A DNA stretch of 19,619 bases from NCBI GenBank assembly GCA_964530215.1, contig CAZHAJ010000017.1, positions 1 through 19,619 on the forward strand, written 5' to 3'. Shown here piece after piece: positions 1 to 7,334 of this stretch (its first letter is position 1; the number at the start of each line of letters is the position of its first letter). The notes under the pieces are model-generated. The model had not been told where the DNA came from. It saw only the letters and a list, made by a program, of their open reading frames with translations, and did not search any database. The translations under genes and the position numbers were made by a program. The DNA is from JAAXTT01 sp964530215 (GTDB lineage Bacteria; Bacillota; Desulfotomaculia; Desulfotomaculales; Desulfocucumaceae).

Positions 1-52
1 TGAGGGTGGCCGTACTGTGGGGGCTGGGGTGGTTACCTCCATCCTGGCGTAA
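1..52 (+). CDS. tuf: Elongation factor Tu, C-terminal end only
   Basis: Partial gene running in from the left edge. The frame starting at base 2 reads EGGRTVGAGVVTSILA followed by TAA at 50-52, which matches the end of bacterial EF-Tu domain 3 (the GRTVGAGVV motif). EF-Tu is the GTPase that brings aminoacyl-tRNA to the ribosome. Its position immediately before rpsJ is the standard str/S10 junction of Firmicutes. Only 16 residues are visible, so nothing can be said about the GTPase domain. Confidence 0.93.
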   Translation, partial: EGGRTVGAGVVTSILA

Positions 53-71
53 AAAATAAGCTGTATATTAT

Positions 72-102
72 GGCTGCCGGTATAAATTTTTTACCGGCAG
101 CC
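72..102 (+). promoter_or_regulatory. Perfect 11-bp hairpin between tuf and rpsJ
   Basis: GGCTGCCGGTA (72-82) is exactly complementary to TACCGGCAGCC (92-102), with a 9-nt loop rich in T. No T-run follows the stem; the T-run is inside the loop. It therefore does not look like a standard intrinsic terminator. It ends 11 nt before the rpsJ Shine-Dalgarno. It may be an mRNA processing or stability element, or a weak attenuator between the str and S10 operons; this is inference. Confidence 0.6.
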
Positions 103-128
103 CACAGCTAAAAAAGGAGGTCTGCCCG

Positions 129-440
129 TTGAGTAAGAGACAAAAGATTCGTATCAGGCTGAAAGCTTACGAACATACAATGCTGGATCAGTCCGCTCAG
201 AAAATAGTGGATACAGCAAAGAGGACCGGGGCATCAGTGGCGGGACCGATACCGCTGCCCACTGAAAAAAGTATATATACAATCCTTCGTTCACCTCACG
301 TGAATAAGGATTCCCGGGAGCAGTTTGAAATGAGAACCCATAAGAGACTTATCGACATACTGGAGCCCACTCCAAAGACGGTGGATGCTTTGATGAGACT
401 AGACTTGCCTGCGGGTGTCGATATAGAGATTAAACTATAG
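129..440 (+). CDS. rpsJ: 30S ribosomal protein S10
   Basis: First gene of the S10 operon. It encodes a 103-residue small-subunit head protein, also known as NusE in the transcription antitermination complex. Family signatures are IRIRLKAYEH near the N-terminus, the GPIPLPT loop around residues 39-45, and RTHKRLIDILEPT toward the end. Length fits the usual 102-105 residues. The start is TTG at 129, supported by a strong AAGGAGG at 114-120 with 8-nt spacing. The gene follows tuf by 76 nt, and that gap contains a hairpin. An 89-nt gap, also structured, separates it from rplC. Confidence 0.98.
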   Translation: MSKRQKIRIRLKAYEHTMLDQSAQKIVDTAKRTGASVAGPIPLPTEKSIYTILRSPHVNKDSREQFEMRTHKRLIDILEPTPKTVDALMRLDLPAGVDIEIKL

Positions 441-453
441 ACAGAAAAAGGTT

Positions 454-509
454 GCCAGAAATCATGTTCAATGAGTTATATGAAAAGTATTGAACCTCTG
501 ATTTTCGGT
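454..509 (+). promoter_or_regulatory. Long imperfect hairpin in rpsJ-rplC gap
   Basis: The outer stem pairs 455-464 (CCAGAAATCA) with 499-508 (TGATTTTCGG), with one mismatch and one G-U. The inner stem pairs 466-472 (GTTCAAT) with 489-495 (ATTGAAC) across a 16-nt loop. A small asymmetric bulge (T465 against 496-498) joins the two. The structure ends 8 nt before the rplC Shine-Dalgarno at 517-521. It could control rplC translation or mark an RNase site. I do not recognise it as a named leader family. Confidence 0.5.
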
Positions 510-529
510 CGGCGCTGGAGGTGCTGATG

Positions 530-1162
530 ATGAAGAAGGCCATATTGGGCAAGAAACTGGGTATGACTCAGCTGTTTACTCAAGAAGGGCTGGTTATACC
601 GGTTACCGTTATAGAAGCAGGTCCTTGCCAAGTGGTTCAGGTTAAGAACAAAGAAAAAGATGGTTATAATGCTATACAGGTTGGTTTTGCCGAGAAGCGT
701 GAAAACCTTTTTACAAAACCTTTAAAAGGGCATTATAGTAAGTCAGGAATAAAGCCTCTCCGCTTTCTGAGAGAATTAAGACTTGAGGATTGCAGTGCTT
801 ATGAGGTGGGGCAAGACATTAAAGCCGATATATTTAGTGCCGGTGAAAAGGTAGACATTGTAGGAACATCAAAGGGAAAAGGATTTGCCGGTAGCATTAA
901 AAGACATGGATTTCACCGTGGACCTATGTCCCATGGTTCCAGATATCACCGTGGAACAGGATCCCTTGGTGCAATGGGTGTAGCTAGGGTTTTTAAGGGG
1001 CGCAAGATGCCCGGACATATGGGTTTTGAAAGGGTAACCATTCAAAATCTGGAAGTGGTTAGGGTGGATGCAGAGCGTAACCTCTTGGCAGTAAAGGGTG
1101 CTGTGCCCGGACCCCGTGGAGGCCTAATAGTAGTTAAAGATAGCGTCAAGGCAAGGAATTAG
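530..1162 (+). CDS. rplC: 50S ribosomal protein L3
   Basis: Large-subunit assembly protein of 210 residues that contacts the peptidyl transferase region. It opens with the family motif KKAILGKKLGMTQLF and carries the long central loop with HRGPMSHGS and GAMGVARVFKGRKMPGHMG (about residues 129-165). I chose ATG 530 because GGAGG at 517-521 is 8 nt upstream. ATG 527 is nearly as good, and GTG 521 would overlap the SD itself. An 89-nt structured gap precedes the gene and 28 nt separates it from rplD. Confidence 0.97.
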   Translation: MKKAILGKKLGMTQLFTQEGLVIPVTVIEAGPCQVVQVKNKEKDGYNAIQVGFAEKRENLFTKPLKGHYSKSGIKPLRFLRELRLEDCSAYEVGQDIKADIFSAGEKVDIVGTSKGKGFAGSIKRHGFHRGPMSHGSRYHRGTGSLGAMGVARVFKGRKMPGHMGFERVTIQNLEVVRVDAERNLLAVKGAVPGPRGGLIVVKDSVKARN

Positions 1163-1190
1163 CAGACGTGCGGAAAGGAGGAATTAGATT

Positions 1191-1820
1191 ATGCCGAAGG
1201 TTCCACTATACAACATAAGCGGTGAACAGGTTGGAGAAGTAGACTTAAATGAAAGTGTGTTTGGCATTAATGTTAACCAATCCGTGCTGCACGATGCTGT
1301 TGTTGCCTATTTGGCCAATCAAAGACAGGGTACCCATGATACAAAAACCCGTGGGGAAGTGCGGGGCGGTGGCCGTAAACCTTGGCGGCAAAAGGGAACA
1401 GGTAGAGCCAGACACGGAAGTACACGTTCCCCTATATGGAAAGGCGGCGGAGTGGTATTTGGTCCGCATCCCAGGGACTACAGTGTTAAACTTCCCAAAA
1501 GAGTTAAAAAATTGGCCATAAGGTCAGCATTATCTTCAACGGTTGAAAGTGGTAATATCATTGTTTTGGATCAATTAAGTCTGGAGCATCCCAAGACTAA
1601 AGAAATGGTACGCATACTGGATAATCTTAAGGCGTCAGACAAAAAAGCTTTGATAGTTACCGCTGCTCAGGATGAGAATATTATCAAATCAGCCCGCAAT
1701 ATTGAGGGAGTTAAGACAACATCAGCAAATTTTCTCAATGTATATGACATTATGGCCCACCAAGCCTTGGTTATTACCAAAGATGCAGTGGATAAGGTGG
1801 AGGAGGTGCTGGCCAAGTGA
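1191..1820 (+). CDS. rplD: 50S ribosomal protein L4
   Basis: A 209-residue large-subunit protein whose extended loop lines the peptide exit tunnel. The loop is visible at about residues 45-95, with the arginine/glycine-rich GGGRKPWRQKGTGRARHGS stretch. In E. coli L4 is also the S10-operon autoregulator; whether that holds here is not shown by the sequence. ATG start with AAGGAGG 9 nt upstream. The last four bases overlap the start of rplW, implying translational coupling. Confidence 0.98.
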   Translation: MPKVPLYNISGEQVGEVDLNESVFGINVNQSVLHDAVVAYLANQRQGTHDTKTRGEVRGGGRKPWRQKGTGRARHGSTRSPIWKGGGVVFGPHPRDYSVKLPKRVKKLAIRSALSSTVESGNIIVLDQLSLEHPKTKEMVRILDNLKASDKKALIVTAAQDENIIKSARNIEGVKTTSANFLNVYDIMAHQALVITKDAVDKVEEVLAK

Positions 1821-2104
1821 AGAACCCCAGAGATATATTGAAGAAGCCTTTGATTACTGAGAAAAGCATGGATCTTGTAGAGGATAATAAGTACACCTTC
1901 ATTGTCGATCTTAAGTCCAACAAAATAGAAATTAAAAAAGCAGTTGAAGAGCTTTTCAAAGTGAAAGTGGAAAAGGTAAACACCATGAGATATAAAGGTC
2001 GTATGACAAGAGTAAGGGGCAGACTGGGATATACCCAGGACTACAAAAAGGCCATCGTTACTCTTAAGCAAGGCGATAAGATCGAGATTTTTGAAGGAGT
2101 ATAG
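1817..2104 (+). CDS. rplW: 50S ribosomal protein L23
   Basis: A 95-residue protein at the rim of the peptide exit tunnel. In characterised bacteria it docks signal recognition particle and trigger factor. Signatures are DILKKPLITEKSM at the start, YTFIVDLKSNKIEIKKAVEELFKVKVEKVNT in the centre, and a C-terminal KKAIVTLKQGDKIEIF strand. The GTG start overlaps the rplD stop in a GTGA arrangement. The GGAGGAGG Shine-Dalgarno lies inside the rplD C-terminus, about 10 nt upstream. Length is normal for the family. Confidence 0.97.
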   Translation: MKNPRDILKKPLITEKSMDLVEDNKYTFIVDLKSNKIEIKKAVEELFKVKVEKVNTMRYKGRMTRVRGRLGYTQDYKKAIVTLKQGDKIEIFEGV

Positions 2105-2152
2105 CTAAGGGATTAGGTGATAATGCCTAAATTCCGGTAAGGAGGGTAACAG

Positions 2153-2977
2153 GTGGCAGTAAAATCATATAAACCAACATCACCTGGTCGTAGGTTTGTA
2201 ACTGTATCTTCCTTTGATGAGATAACTACAAGTAAGCCAGAGAAATCACTGTTGAAGCCTCTAAAAAGTAAAGCGGGGCGTAACAACAGAGGGAAGATTA
2301 CAGTTAGGCATCATGGCGGAGGACATAAGAGACAGTATCGACTGATTGACTTTAAAAGAATTAAAGACGGTATTCCGGCTAAGGTGGCCACAATCGAATA
2401 TGATCCCAACAGATCAGCCAGAATTGCTCTGTTGCACTATGCTGATGGGGAGAAAAAATATATTCTGGCACCTGTCGGTCTTGAGGTGGGAATGACCGTT
2501 GTTTCTGGTCAAGATGCCGATATCAAAGTGGGTAATGCATTGCCGCTAAAAAACATTCCTTTGGGTACAATGGTTCATAATATTGAACTACATCCAAAGG
2601 CAGGCGGTCAGATAGTAAGGTCTGCGGGAACCGCGGCTCAGCTGATGGCTAAAGAAGGCAAATATGCACACATAAGAATGCCTTCCGGTGAAATGCGTTT
2701 GGTTCTCCAGGAGTGCCGTGCCACCATTGGTCAAGTGGGAAATGTTGAACATGAAAACATAACCATTGGTAAAGCAGGCAGAAGTCGCTGGATGGGTAAG
2801 AGACCGACGGTACGTGGGGTAACCATGAACCCGGTTGATCACCCCCATGGTGGTGGTGAAGGTCGTTCCCCCATTGGTGGACATCCTTTGACCCCTTGGG
2901 GTAAACCTGCTTTGGGAGCTCGCACCAGGAAGAAGAAAAAAAGCGACAGGTTAATAGTTAAACGCAGGAGCAAGTAA
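2153..2977 (+). CDS. rplB: 50S ribosomal protein L2
   Basis: A 274-residue core large-subunit protein needed for subunit association and peptidyl transferase activity. The N-terminal GRNNRGKITVRHHGGGHKRQYR segment (residues 42-63), the SH3-like middle and the C-terminal VDHPHGGGEGR motif are all intact. The motif includes H230, equivalent to the E. coli histidine implicated in activity. GTG start at 2153 with GGAGGG about 8 nt upstream. Full family length and no anomalies. Confidence 0.98.
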   Translation: MAVKSYKPTSPGRRFVTVSSFDEITTSKPEKSLLKPLKSKAGRNNRGKITVRHHGGGHKRQYRLIDFKRIKDGIPAKVATIEYDPNRSARIALLHYADGEKKYILAPVGLEVGMTVVSGQDADIKVGNALPLKNIPLGTMVHNIELHPKAGGQIVRSAGTAAQLMAKEGKYAHIRMPSGEMRLVLQECRATIGQVGNVEHENITIGKAGRSRWMGKRPTVRGVTMNPVDHPHGGGEGRSPIGGHPLTPWGKPALGARTRKKKKSDRLIVKRRSK

Positions 2978-2994
2978 AGAAAGGAGGCTAGCGC

Positions 2995-3279
2995 ATGGGA
3001 CGTTCCCTCAAAAAAGGGCCGTATTGTGAGGAAAAGTTGCTAAACAAGATTCGGCAAATGAATGAAAAGGGTGAAAAACGTGTAATCAAGACGTGGTCCC
3101 GGCGATCAACCATATTTCCGGATATGATCGGTCATACCTTTGCTGTACATGATGGCCGCAAGCATATACCGGTATATGTTACTGAGGATATGGTGGGCCA
3201 TAAATTAGGTGAGTTTGCTTCCACCAGGCTGTATAAAGGACATAGTGGTCATACCGAAAGGTCAACAGCTTTAAAATAA
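2995..3279 (+). CDS. rpsS: 30S ribosomal protein S19
   Basis: A 94-residue head protein of the small subunit that forms a complex with S13 near the A site. It shows MGRSLKKGPY at the N-terminus, VIKTWSRRSTIFPDMIGHTFAVHDGRKHIPV in the middle and GEFASTR...GHSGH near the end. ATG start with GAAAGGAGG upstream. It lies 17 nt after rplB. The N-terminal methionine-glycine form is typical. Confidence 0.98.
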   Translation: MGRSLKKGPYCEEKLLNKIRQMNEKGEKRVIKTWSRRSTIFPDMIGHTFAVHDGRKHIPVYVTEDMVGHKLGEFASTRLYKGHSGHTERSTALK

Positions 3280-3339
3280 CAGTAACTATTGGTTGGGGAT
3301 TTCTCAAAAGAGTATGATAGTGTTAAGGGAGGTGTACCT

Positions 3340-3699
3340 GTGGCGGATACAAACAAAAGTGAGGCAAGAGCTGTTTCTAAGCATATTCTTATCTCTCCGC
3401 GAAAAGCCAGAGAAGTTGTGGATCTGATACGCGGCAAGAATTTGCGGGAAGCTTTAGCTATACTGAAGTTTACCCCACGGAGGGCTTCGGTGCCGGTGGC
3501 TAAGACTGTACAGTCTGCTGCTGCCAATGCTGAGAACAATTATGAGATGAATCGTGATAACCTTTATATTGCGGAATGTTATGTGGATCAAGGCCCCAGC
3601 ATTAAGAGATTAAAAATAAGAGCCATGGGGCGTGCAGATTTAATGCGCAGGCGCACCAGTCATATCACCGTAGTAGTAAAGGAAAATCCGGCAAAATAG
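3340..3699 (+). CDS. rplV: 50S ribosomal protein L22
   Basis: A 119-residue protein whose beta-hairpin extends into the nascent peptide tunnel, a region where macrolide-resistance changes occur in other species. ISPRKAREVVDLIRGK and the hairpin segment GPSIKRLKIRAMGRADLMRRRTSHI (about residues 85-109, read in two parts) identify it. The open frame extends upstream to a TTG at 3289. I placed the start at GTG 3340 because AAGGGAGG ends 8 nt before it and the added 17 residues do not look like L22. It follows rpsS by 60 nt. Confidence 0.95.
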   Translation: MADTNKSEARAVSKHILISPRKAREVVDLIRGKNLREALAILKFTPRRASVPVAKTVQSAAANAENNYEMNRDNLYIAECYVDQGPSIKRLKIRAMGRADLMRRRTSHITVVVKENPAK

Positions 3700-3762
3700 C
3701 ATCCTGAGCGCAGTAAATATAGGATGTTAAGCAAAAGTCAGCTAAAAAGAAGGAGGGCTAGT

Positions 3763-4425
3763 GTGGGCCAGAAGGTTAACCCGAAGGGTTTACGGATAGG
3801 TATTATCAAAGACTGGGAAGGCAAGTGGTTTGCCACTAAGAAGAATTTTTCCTCCTTGCTGCTGGAGGATGTAAAAATACGGGATTTCATCAAGAAAAAA
3901 TTGTTTCAGGCTGGTGTTACCCGGACTCAGATAGAAAGGGCAGCAAATAGGATCAAGCTGACCATTCATGCAGCAAAGCCAGGAATTGTGATTGGACGCG
4001 GCGGCACCGAAATTGAAATGCTCCGTAAACAATTGGAAGCTATGACCGGTAAGCAGGTTAACATAAATATTTCTGAAATAAAAACACCGGAATTGGAAGC
4101 ACAATTGGTAGCCGAAAACGTAGCTTCTCAGTTGGAAAAAAGGATAGCATTTCGTAGGGCAATGAAGCAGGTGGTTACCCGTAGCATGAAAATGGGTGCC
4201 AAAGGCATTAAAATTGCCTGTGCGGGCAGATTGGCAGGGGCAGAAATAGCCAGAACAGAGTGGTATAGCGAAGGGAAAGTTCCGCTTCATACCCTAAGGG
4301 CAGACATTGACTACGGTTTTGCTGAAGCCAATACAACCTACGGTAAAATAGGTGTTAAAGTTTGGTTGTATAAAGGAGAAGTTCTGCCGAAGGGCAAGAC
4401 CGCTGCCGGACAAGGAGGGGAATAA
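3763..4425 (+). CDS. rpsC: 30S ribosomal protein S3
   Basis: A 220-residue small-subunit protein at the mRNA entry channel. It opens with GQKVNPKGLRIGI, carries a KH-type RNA-binding motif (PGIVIGRGG, about residues 73-81), and has the C-terminal domain with AEIARTEWYSEGKVPLHTLRADIDYG. The frame is open from ATG 3724, but that would add 13 atypical residues. GTG 3763 sits 5 nt after AGGAGGG and gives the canonical N-terminus. The gap to rplP is only 5 nt. Confidence 0.97.
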   Translation: MGQKVNPKGLRIGIIKDWEGKWFATKKNFSSLLLEDVKIRDFIKKKLFQAGVTRTQIERAANRIKLTIHAAKPGIVIGRGGTEIEMLRKQLEAMTGKQVNINISEIKTPELEAQLVAENVASQLEKRIAFRRAMKQVVTRSMKMGAKGIKIACAGRLAGAEIARTEWYSEGKVPLHTLRADIDYGFAEANTTYGKIGVKVWLYKGEVLPKGKTAAGQGGE

Positions 4426-4430
4426 TCTTA

Positions 4431-4862
4431 ATGTTGATACCAAAAAGGGTTAAGTATCGTAAGCAGTTTAGACCAGGCTTAGCCGGTAAGGCAAAGGGCG
4501 GTACCGAAATACATTTTGGTGAATATGCACTTCAGGCTATGGATGCTGCTTGGATTACCAGCAGACAGATAGAAGCTGCCCGTATTGCAATGACCCGTTA
4601 TATTAAAAGGGGCGGTAAAGTCTGGATAAGGATATTTCCCGATCGGCCTATAACTCAGAAACCTGCTGAAACCCGTATGGGTAGCGGTAAGGGTTCACCA
4701 GAATATTGGGTGGCGGTGGTAAAACCCGGGAGAATTATGTTTGAATTAGCCGGGGTAGCCGAGGATGTGGCTAGGGAAGCCTTAAGGCTGGCGTCTCATA
4801 AGTTGCCCATAAAAACCAAAATTGTAAAACGCGGGGAAGCAGGTGAGGCCGGTGAAGTCTAG
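4431..4862 (+). CDS. rplP: 50S ribosomal protein L16
   Basis: A 143-residue large-subunit protein at the A-site tRNA elbow. Recognised by LIPKRVKYRKQFR at the start, GEYALQAMDAAWITSRQIEAARIAMTR, and the PITQKPAETRMGSGKGSPEYWVAVVKPGR loop (about residues 74-101). ATG start with AAGGAGGGG upstream inside the rpsC terminus region. The 3' end overlaps rpmC by 11 nt if the GTG 4852 start for rpmC is right. Confidence 0.98.
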   Translation: MLIPKRVKYRKQFRPGLAGKAKGGTEIHFGEYALQAMDAAWITSRQIEAARIAMTRYIKRGGKVWIRIFPDRPITQKPAETRMGSGKGSPEYWVAVVKPGRIMFELAGVAEDVAREALRLASHKLPIKTKIVKRGEAGEAGEV

Positions 4863-5055
4863 GGAAGTCAGGGATATGAACGCTAAGGAACTGGAGAAAG
4901 CTTTGGGCGATTTCAAGGATGAATTGTTCAAGCTGAAGTTTCAGCTAGCCACAGGCCAGTTGGATAACCCCATGAGGTTAAAGGAAGTTAGAAAGAATAT
5001 AGCCAGGGTTCAGACCATCATGCGGGAGAGAGAGCTGGGAATAAAACACGCTTAG
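4852..5055 (+). CDS. rpmC: 50S ribosomal protein L29
   Basis: A 67-residue two-helix protein near the exit tunnel, a neighbour of L23. The diagnostic core is ELFKLKFQLATGQLDNP...LKEVRKNIARVQTIMRERE. The frame is open from GTG 4843. GTG 4852 gives MKSREVRDMNAKELEK, which fits the family N-terminus best, and ATG 4876 is also possible. The Shine-Dalgarno inside rplP is weak (GCAGGTGAGG), so expression is probably coupled to rplP through the overlap. Start uncertain by a few codons. Confidence 0.93.
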   Translation: MKSREVRDMNAKELEKALGDFKDELFKLKFQLATGQLDNPMRLKEVRKNIARVQTIMRERELGIKHA

Positions 5056-5077
5056 GCATACCAAGGGGGTTAGCAAT

Positions 5078-5341
5078 GTGGAAGGGCGAAAGTTGCGTAA
5101 AATGCGTACCGGTTACGTAGTAAGCAATAAAATGGAAAAGACTATAGTGGTTACTGTTGAGACTCTGGTCAGACACCCTCTGTACCAGCGCACTTTCAGG
5201 AAAACCATTAGGTTAAAAGCCCATGATGAAGAAAACAGCTGTAACATAGGTGACAGAGTTAGAATTATGGAAACAAGGCCATTGTCCAAAGAGAAAAGAT
5301 GGCGTTTAGTTGAAATCCTGGAGCGGGCCCAACAAATATAG
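5078..5341 (+). CDS. rpsQ: 30S ribosomal protein S17
   Basis: An 87-residue OB-fold primary 16S rRNA-binding protein. The diagnostic strands are GYVVSNKMEKTIVVTVE, HPLYQRTFRKT and IGDRVRIMETRPLSKEKRWRL. GTG 5078 gives the right frame. An ATG two bases earlier (5076) is out of frame. AAGGGGGT lies 9-10 nt upstream. The gene sits 22 nt after rpmC and 29 nt before rplN. Confidence 0.97.
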   Translation: MEGRKLRKMRTGYVVSNKMEKTIVVTVETLVRHPLYQRTFRKTIRLKAHDEENSCNIGDRVRIMETRPLSKEKRWRLVEILERAQQI

Positions 5342-5370
5342 GTGCCAGTCGCGATAAGGGAGGTTAAAAA

Positions 5371-5739
5371 ATGATTCAGGTACAGACCATGCTTAACGTA
5401 GCTGACAATACAGGCGCCCGCAAACTCATGTGCTTTAGGGTACTGGGGGGATCTTTCAGGCGCTATGCCAGCATAGGTGACACAATTATATGTTCCGTTA
5501 AGGAAGCAACGCCCGGGGGCGTTGTTAAGAAAGGTGACGTAGTAACCTGCGTTGTGGTAAGAACAAAAAAAGAAATAAGGCGTCCTGACGGTTCACACAT
5601 TAAGTTTGATGAAAATGCAGCCGTCATAATTAAAGACGATAAAAGTCCACGGGGAACGCGTATATTTGGACCAGTGGCCCGGGAGCTAAGGGACCGGGAC
5701 TTTATGAAAATAATCTCTCTGGCCCCGGAGGTTCTCTAG
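5371..5739 (+). CDS. rplN: 50S ribosomal protein L14
   Basis: A 122-residue beta-barrel protein at the subunit interface, known in other bacteria to be the docking site of the silencing factor RsfS. It starts MIQVQTMLNVADNTGARKLMCFRVLGG and contains IKFDENAAVIIKDD and PRGTRIFGPVARELR. Length matches the family norm of 122. ATG start follows AAGGGAGG at optimal distance. It is the first gene of the spc-type block. Confidence 0.98.
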   Translation: MIQVQTMLNVADNTGARKLMCFRVLGGSFRRYASIGDTIICSVKEATPGGVVKKGDVVTCVVVRTKKEIRRPDGSHIKFDENAAVIIKDDKSPRGTRIFGPVARELRDRDFMKIISLAPEVL

Positions 5740-5761
5740 TAGCCGCTAAGGAGGTGGAAAC

Positions 5762-6082
5762 ATGCCGAAGGTTCACGTGCGCAAAGGCGATACCGTTCTG
5801 GTGACAACGGGCAAAGACAAAGGAAAAAAAGGTAAAGTTGTCAGTGTAGACCCTAAAAAAAGCAGGGTAATTGTAGACGGTGTCAATATCGTAAAACGAC
5901 ACTCAAGGGCAACTCAAAAATTACCCCAGGGCGGGATTATAGAAAAACCGGCTCCGGTGCACAGCTCAAATGTCATGATTTATTGTGCAAAGTGCAAAAA
6001 TCCCACCAGGATTCAGAAGAAGCTTCTGGATGACGGAAAGAAGGAACGCTTTTGCAAAAAATGTGGTGAAATGCTGGGTTAA
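5762..6082 (+). CDS. rplX: 50S ribosomal protein L24, zinc-ribbon type
   Basis: A 106-residue assembly initiator of the large subunit. The N-terminal KOW fold is seen in VRKGDTVLVTTGKDKGKKGKVV (positions 6-27, read in two parts). The C-terminal half carries two CxxC pairs at C75/C78 and C98/C101, so it likely binds zinc, as in many clostridial L24 proteins. ATG start with AAGGAGGTGG upstream. It lies 22 nt after rplN. Confidence 0.97.
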   Translation: MPKVHVRKGDTVLVTTGKDKGKKGKVVSVDPKKSRVIVDGVNIVKRHSRATQKLPQGGIIEKPAPVHSSNVMIYCAKCKNPTRIQKKLLDDGKKERFCKKCGEMLG

Positions 6083-6109
6083 CCTCACCGGAAAGGAGGG
6101 AAAAATCTG

Positions 6110-6652
6110 GTGTCGAGGCTTAAAGAAAAGTATAATAATGAAGTTGTAAAAGCCATGATGCAGAAGTTTGGCTATAAAAATATTATGCAGGTACCTAGGC
6201 TTGAAAAAGTTGTGATTAACGTCGGAGTAGGGGAAGCTATCCAAAACAGTAAAGCATTGGACGCTGCTGTTGAGGATATAGCTACCATTACCGGACAGCG
6301 CCCCATTATCACAAAAGCAAAAAAATCTATAGCCGGCTTTAAGTTGCGTGAAGGCATGAAAATAGGTTGCAAAGTTACTTTGCGCGGTAGCAAGATGTAT
6401 GATTTTGTAGATAAATTATACAGTGTGGCTCTACCCAGGGTAAGAGATTTTCGCGGAGTTTCTCCAAAGTCCTTTGATGGACGGGGTAACTACAGTATCG
6501 GAATCAAAGAGCAGCTTATTTTTCCGGAAATTGAATATGATAAGATAGATAAAGTGAGGGGCATGGACATAATTTTTGTTACCACTGCCCACACAGACGA
6601 AGAGGCTAGGGAATTGCTGCGGCTTATGGGAATGCCATTCCAGGCAGCATAG
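6110..6652 (+). CDS. rplE: 50S ribosomal protein L5
   Basis: A 180-residue protein of the central protuberance that binds 5S rRNA and contacts P-site tRNA and S13. Signatures are PRLEKVVINVGVGEA, the GQRPIITKAKKSIAGFKLREG loop and RDFRGVSPKSFDGRGNYSIGIKEQ. The GTG start at 6110 follows AAAGGAGGG by about 9 nt. Full family length. Followed by 49 nt and then rpsN. Confidence 0.98.
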   Translation: MSRLKEKYNNEVVKAMMQKFGYKNIMQVPRLEKVVINVGVGEAIQNSKALDAAVEDIATITGQRPIITKAKKSIAGFKLREGMKIGCKVTLRGSKMYDFVDKLYSVALPRVRDFRGVSPKSFDGRGNYSIGIKEQLIFPEIEYDKIDKVRGMDIIFVTTAHTDEEARELLRLMGMPFQAA

Positions 6653-6701
6653 TACCAACCCCGGATAATTATACGGATAACCCGCATTAAGGAGGGGGAA
6701 G

Positions 6702-6887
6702 ATGGCAAAAAAGTCAATGATAAATAAAAGCCTGCGCGAACCAAAGTTTAAGGTGCGCCAGCATAATAGATGTAAGCTTTGTGGTCGGCCCCACGCATAT
6801 ATGAGGAAGTTCGGAATTTGCCGCATTTGTTTCCGGGTGCTTTCATATAACGGCGAAATACCCGGTGTCCGCAAGGCTAGCTGGTAA
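6702..6887 (+). CDS. rpsN: 30S ribosomal protein S14, type Z (zinc-binding)
   Basis: The short 61-residue zinc form of S14, located in the small-subunit head. The zinc site is C24/C27 and C40/C43 in RCKLCGRPHAY...GICRICF. The C-terminal GEIPGVRKASW is diagnostic of the type-Z form. ATG start with AAGGAGGGG upstream. This is the cysteine-containing version rather than the zinc-independent paralogue some bacteria use under zinc limitation. No such paralogue lies in this window. Confidence 0.98.
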   Translation: MAKKSMINKSLREPKFKVRQHNRCKLCGRPHAYMRKFGICRICFRVLSYNGEIPGVRKASW

Positions 6888-6908
6888 TGTGGAAGGAGGT
6901 AGTATTGC

Positions 6909-7307
6909 ATGGCAATGACTGACCCCGTTGCTGATTTTTTAACTCGGATTAGGAACGCCAACACCGTATACAATGAAAAACTGGAGGCACCAGCTTCCAA
7001 CATGAAAAAAGCCATTGCCGAGATCCTAAAGGATGAAGGTTTTATCCGGGATTGTGAGCAAATAGCGGACGGTAAGCAAGGCGTAATCCGTGTTTATATG
7101 AAATACGGCAGCAATAAAGAAAGAGTAATAACCGGGCTGAAAAGAATAAGTAAGCCTGGACGTAGAGTATATGTTAAAAAAGATAGTGTGCCTAAAGTGC
7201 TGGGAGGATTGGGGATAGCTATAATGTCCACATCCCAGGGTATTATGACAGATAAAGATGCTAGAAAGATGGGCTTAGGCGGAGAAGTAGTCTGCTATGT
7301 CTGGTAG
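6909..7307 (+). CDS. rpsH: 30S ribosomal protein S8
   Basis: A 132-residue 16S rRNA-binding protein central to platform assembly, and in E. coli the repressor of the spc operon. It shows DPVADFLTRIRNAN at the start and the C-terminal block GIAIMSTSQGIMTDKDARK...GGEVVCYVW. ATG 6909 is 9 nt after GGAGG (6895-6899). An in-frame ATG two codons later (6915) is possible and would give MTDPVADF. Spacing to rplF is 27 nt. Confidence 0.97.
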   Translation: MAMTDPVADFLTRIRNANTVYNEKLEAPASNMKKAIAEILKDEGFIRDCEQIADGKQGVIRVYMKYGSNKERVITGLKRISKPGRRVYVKKDSVPKVLGGLGIAIMSTSQGIMTDKDARKMGLGGEVVCYVW

Positions 7308-7334
7308 ATTTCTTTCAGGGCAGGAGGTGTAGAG

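Noticed and set aside
3289..3339. Upstream extension of rplV to TTG 3289.
   Set aside because: The extra 17 residues are unlike L22 and the strong Shine-Dalgarno lies inside this stretch, pointing to GTG 3340.
6431..7015. A 194-codon minus-strand frame across rplE, rpsN and rpsH.
   Set aside because: It lies opposite three clear ribosomal-protein genes and its translation looks like an antisense shadow (Cys/Tyr/Phe-rich, no family resemblance).
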